Positions 62,119-64,000 of a stretch of 64,000 bases of DNA are shown here, one piece after another; the first letter of the stretch is position 1, and every line of letters begins with the position of its first letter. Source of the DNA: JBFGJH01 sp041586155 (lineage in GTDB: Bacteria > Actinomycetota > Acidimicrobiia > Spongiisociales > JAENVV01); the NCBI GenBank assembly GCA_041586155.1, contig JBFHAT010000004.1, forward strand, positions 52,832 through 116,831, read 5' to 3'. The notes beneath the pieces are model-generated. The model saw nothing but the letters and a program-made list of their open reading frames with translations, was not told the origin of the DNA and searched no databases. Made by a program: the position numbers and the translations under genes.

Positions 62119-63039
62119 TCACCACGCCGAGAACCTGTCGAAAGCATCCTTGATCGCCGCAACGTGGATGGCTCGGCGTCGATGGAGCGACGCGTGCCCT
62201 CCCGTGACCACTCGCAGCTCGGCGCCCGGCCAGTGGTCCGCAATGCGCCGAGTCGCCGAGAGCGGGACGTACCCGTCCTGCTCCGCTGCGACCAGGACTG
62301 CGGTTCGTCCGTGCGGAAGGGCGGGACGAGCGGTCGTGGCAGCCCGGCCCAGCACATCGGCCAGCCGGCCTCGGGCTCCATCGCCGAGCGCCTCCCATGC
62401 GACAGCATGGGACAAGACCGCGTCGACGTAGACCTCGCGTGGCGAGTCGGCTGCGGCCAGTGGGGCGACGGCTCGCGGATGAGGACTCCAGGCCGCGGCG
62501 AGCGCAGCCATCGATCCGCCCATGGAGTAGCCAGACAGCCCGACGATCCAGCCGACTGATTCGAGCCACCGGGCGAGCGCCAGGGCTTCAGTGACGACGG
62601 TGCTGCCCATGGTCAGCAAGTCGGCGACGGTGCGGACGACCTGCCCTGGGCACGGGCGCCGGCGACCGTACAGAGGACCCTCGATGATGGCCGACGCGAT
62701 CCCTTCCCCTGCCAGCTCCTCGGCGAGGCGTTGACGAGTCACGTAGCCATGATCGTTGAACGCCGGAAAGAGGATCACAAGACGCCGGGTCCGGGTCGGT
62801 CGAAACACCCGGGCGTACCCGAATCGGGAATAGTGCGGCAGGTATGCAGCGTTGGGAGAGAGGAAGCGCAGGTCGGAGAAGTGTCCGTTCTTCGGCTGCG
62901 CTCGGTACACGCTGGGCAGCGTTGCTCCCGGGTCGATCCCGACGACATCGTCGACCGGTCCCCATCCGTCGGCGAAAATCCGAGGGTAGATGCGGGGTAG
63001 GCGAATGGCTTGGGCGACGATGCGATCCTGCCAATGCAC
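62119..63039 (-). CDS. Alpha/beta hydrolase, ABHD18-like
   Basis: A 306-residue hydrolase-fold protein. The nucleophile elbow is GLSGYSMGGSMAAL (GYSMG), the oxyanion strand region is RLVILFPAFNDHGYVTRQRLAEELAGEG, and ETAL-like DGYVPLSATRRIADHWPGAELRVVTGGHAS carries the acid and His of the triad. The GDHGY-like NDHGY motif and EGPLYGRRRP fit the DUF2048/ABHD18 group; substrate unknown. It starts with GTG 63039, seven bases from TAGTGT. It is divergent from the rrn operon. Confidence 0.8.
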   Translation of the reverse strand: MHWQDRIVAQAIRLPRIYPRIFADGWGPVDDVVGIDPGATLPSVYRAQPKNGHFSDLRFLSPNAAYLPHYSRFGYARVFRPTRTRRLVILFPAFNDHGYVTRQRLAEELAGEGIASAIIEGPLYGRRRPCPGQVVRTVADLLTMGSTVVTEALALARWLESVGWIVGLSGYSMGGSMAALAAAWSPHPRAVAPLAAADSPREVYVDAVLSHAVAWEALGDGARGRLADVLGRAATTARPALPHGRTAVLVAAEQDGYVPLSATRRIADHWPGAELRVVTGGHASLHRRRAIHVAAIKDAFDRFSAW

Positions 63040-63046
63040 GACGGGG

Positions 63047-63052
63047 ACACTA
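63047..63052 (-). promoter_or_regulatory. -10 hexamer TAGTGT (minus strand) of the hydrolase
   Basis: On the minus strand TAGTGT ends seven bases before GTG 63039, the leaderless spacing seen elsewhere in the window. Confidence 0.5.
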
Positions 63053-63077
63053 AACGAGCCGTCGATCAGGCATCGAC

Positions 63078-63106
63078 TTGGTGTAATCAGATCGATCGGT
63101 TATCGT
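63078..63106 (+). promoter_or_regulatory. rrn promoter P1 candidate
   Basis: TTGGTG (63078-63083), 17-base spacer, TATCGT (63101-63106). The spacer includes GATCGATC, a short palindrome. Confidence 0.55.
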
Positions 63107-63193
63107 GCCGTCCGCTCCAAGCGAGCGCGCGGAGACTCGGAGGCCGCAAGGCGGGACACCGCCCGAGGCCGACCGTGTCGCCGCCGGAACGCA

Positions 63194-63223
63194 TTGCCGG
63201 TACGACGGCCCAGATGGTATACT
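63194..63223 (+). promoter_or_regulatory. rrn promoter P2 candidate
   Basis: TTGCCG (63194-63199), 18-base spacer, TATACT (63218-63223). It is the stronger of the two candidates and would give a leader of about 400 bases before 16S rRNA. Confidence 0.65.
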
Positions 63224-63357
63224 GGCCGTCTGCCCGGTCGGGCGCGCACGGTCGTGCGCCCTCGAGGGCGAGCGTCGAGTCGAAAGACCCGGCGCAGGTC
63301 AGGAGGCGGAGCCGATCAGCAACCGAGCTGCCGGCGCCTACCGCGCTCCGGAAGCAA

Positions 63358-63379
63358 GAGCAATTGGCTCCTTGACAAC
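63358..63379 (+). promoter_or_regulatory. boxB/boxA-like antitermination site in the rrn leader
   Basis: GAGC-AATTG-GCTC forms a small hairpin (63358-63370), overlapping TGGCTCCTTGACAAC (63365-63379), which resembles boxA of actinobacterial rrn leaders. NusB, encoded in this window, would bind boxA. Confidence 0.6.
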
Positions 63380-63443
63380 TAAACAGTGGTGCCAAAAACC
63401 AGTTCGTCCGCATCCTCCGGTCATCCCGGAAGTGGTGCGGCCA

Positions 63444-63626
63444 GAGAGCGCAGCAGCGCTCTCGTCACCCGTTCCGAGCAAAGCGAGGAACGGGCCGACA
63501 CAGGTAAGTTCGATCCGTCAAAGATTGAACGAAGATGCCTGGGTCACTCGACATGATTCCGTCCGCGGGGATTCCCCCTGCGGAGGCGATCCGCCTCGGC
63601 GGATCGTTGAAGATCCTCGGATCTTC
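63444..63626 (+). promoter_or_regulatory. Hairpins in the rrn leader, probable processing region
   Basis: Three perfect inverted repeats: 8 bp GAGAGCGC/GCGCTCTC at 63444-63463; 8 bp CCCGTTCC/GGAACGGG at 63468-63494; and 7 bp GAAGATC/GATCTTC at 63609-63626, the last ten bases before the 16S 5' end. They probably fold the leader and present RNase III sites, whose partner strand would be beyond the window. Confidence 0.55.
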
Positions 63627-63635
63627 CAAGGGTTT

Positions 63636-64000
<365 letters not shown>

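Overview
The window is GC-rich, densely packed chromosomal DNA from a high-GC Gram-positive bacterium, probably an actinobacterium of the class Acidimicrobiia or a close relative. The indicators are an actinobacterial-type integration host factor (mIHF), a PriA without a recognisable Walker A, an extracytoplasmic SLH protein with the actinobacterial GCGDGKYCP-type repeat, threonine-rich surface proteins, no secretin gene in the pilus cluster, a PyrR leader without a terminator, and many promoters placed directly against start codons. The right end enters a 16S rRNA gene. The class assignment is inference from these features, not from a search.

Layout. (1) 0-7.5 kb: end of aspS, then rarA, alaS, ruvX, mltG, aroE. 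(2) 7.5-19.6 kb: a type IV pilus cluster (DUF4388/PATAN-like protein, pilB, a pilT with an N-terminal MshEN-like extension, pilC, two prepilins, pilD, pilM, pilN, pilO and a PilP-like protein) lying between aroE and aroC-aroB. A DUF1304 membrane protein and an unrecognised secreted protein sit between the two pilins. (3) 19.7-22.8 kb: aroC, aroB, efp, nusB. (4) 22.8-26.3 kb, minus strand: a heterodimeric ABC exporter with one degenerate ATP site. (5) 26.3-35.3 kb: a pyrimidine operon pyrR-pyrB-pyrC-carA-carB-pyrD-pyrF. It opens with a PyrR-binding hairpin that masks the ribosome site of a 39-codon leader ORF whose stop overlaps the pyrR start. (6) 35.3-43.9 kb: mihF, gmk, rpoZ, coaBC, metK, priA, def, fmt, rsmB, rpe. 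(7) 44-48.3 kb: a REC-GGDEF-like regulator, then ribD, ribE, ribBA, ribH. (8) 48.3-55.3 kb: infC-rpmI-rplT behind its own promoter and an attenuator-like terminator, with infC apparently starting at AUC; then a SpoU methyltransferase, pheS, pheT, argF and a 3-methyladenine glycosylase. (9) 55.3-63 kb: a minus-strand envelope group (class A PBP with PASTA repeats and a lipobox, a Thr-rich Ig-like membrane protein, an SLH protein), tyrS with an altered HIGH motif, a lipoprotein, an unknown protein and an alpha/beta hydrolase. (10) 63.05 kb to the end: an rrn promoter and leader region, then 16S rRNA.

Three things recur across the window. Genes are joined by 1-4 nt stop/start overlaps (ATGA, GTGA, TTGA, TGATG and, it seems, CTGA), which points to translational coupling. 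About ten genes have a TANNNT -10 hexamer 6-12 nt before the start codon, the signature of leaderless or nearly leaderless mRNAs. Where a 5' leader does exist (pyr operon, infC operon, possibly the major pilin) it appears to carry regulation. The strongest points for a second look are the pyr leader ORF with its 12-nt repeats, the infC leader with attenuator plus AUC start, the MshEN-PilT fusion in a secretin-less pilus cluster, and the non-canonical HIGH motif of TyrRS.
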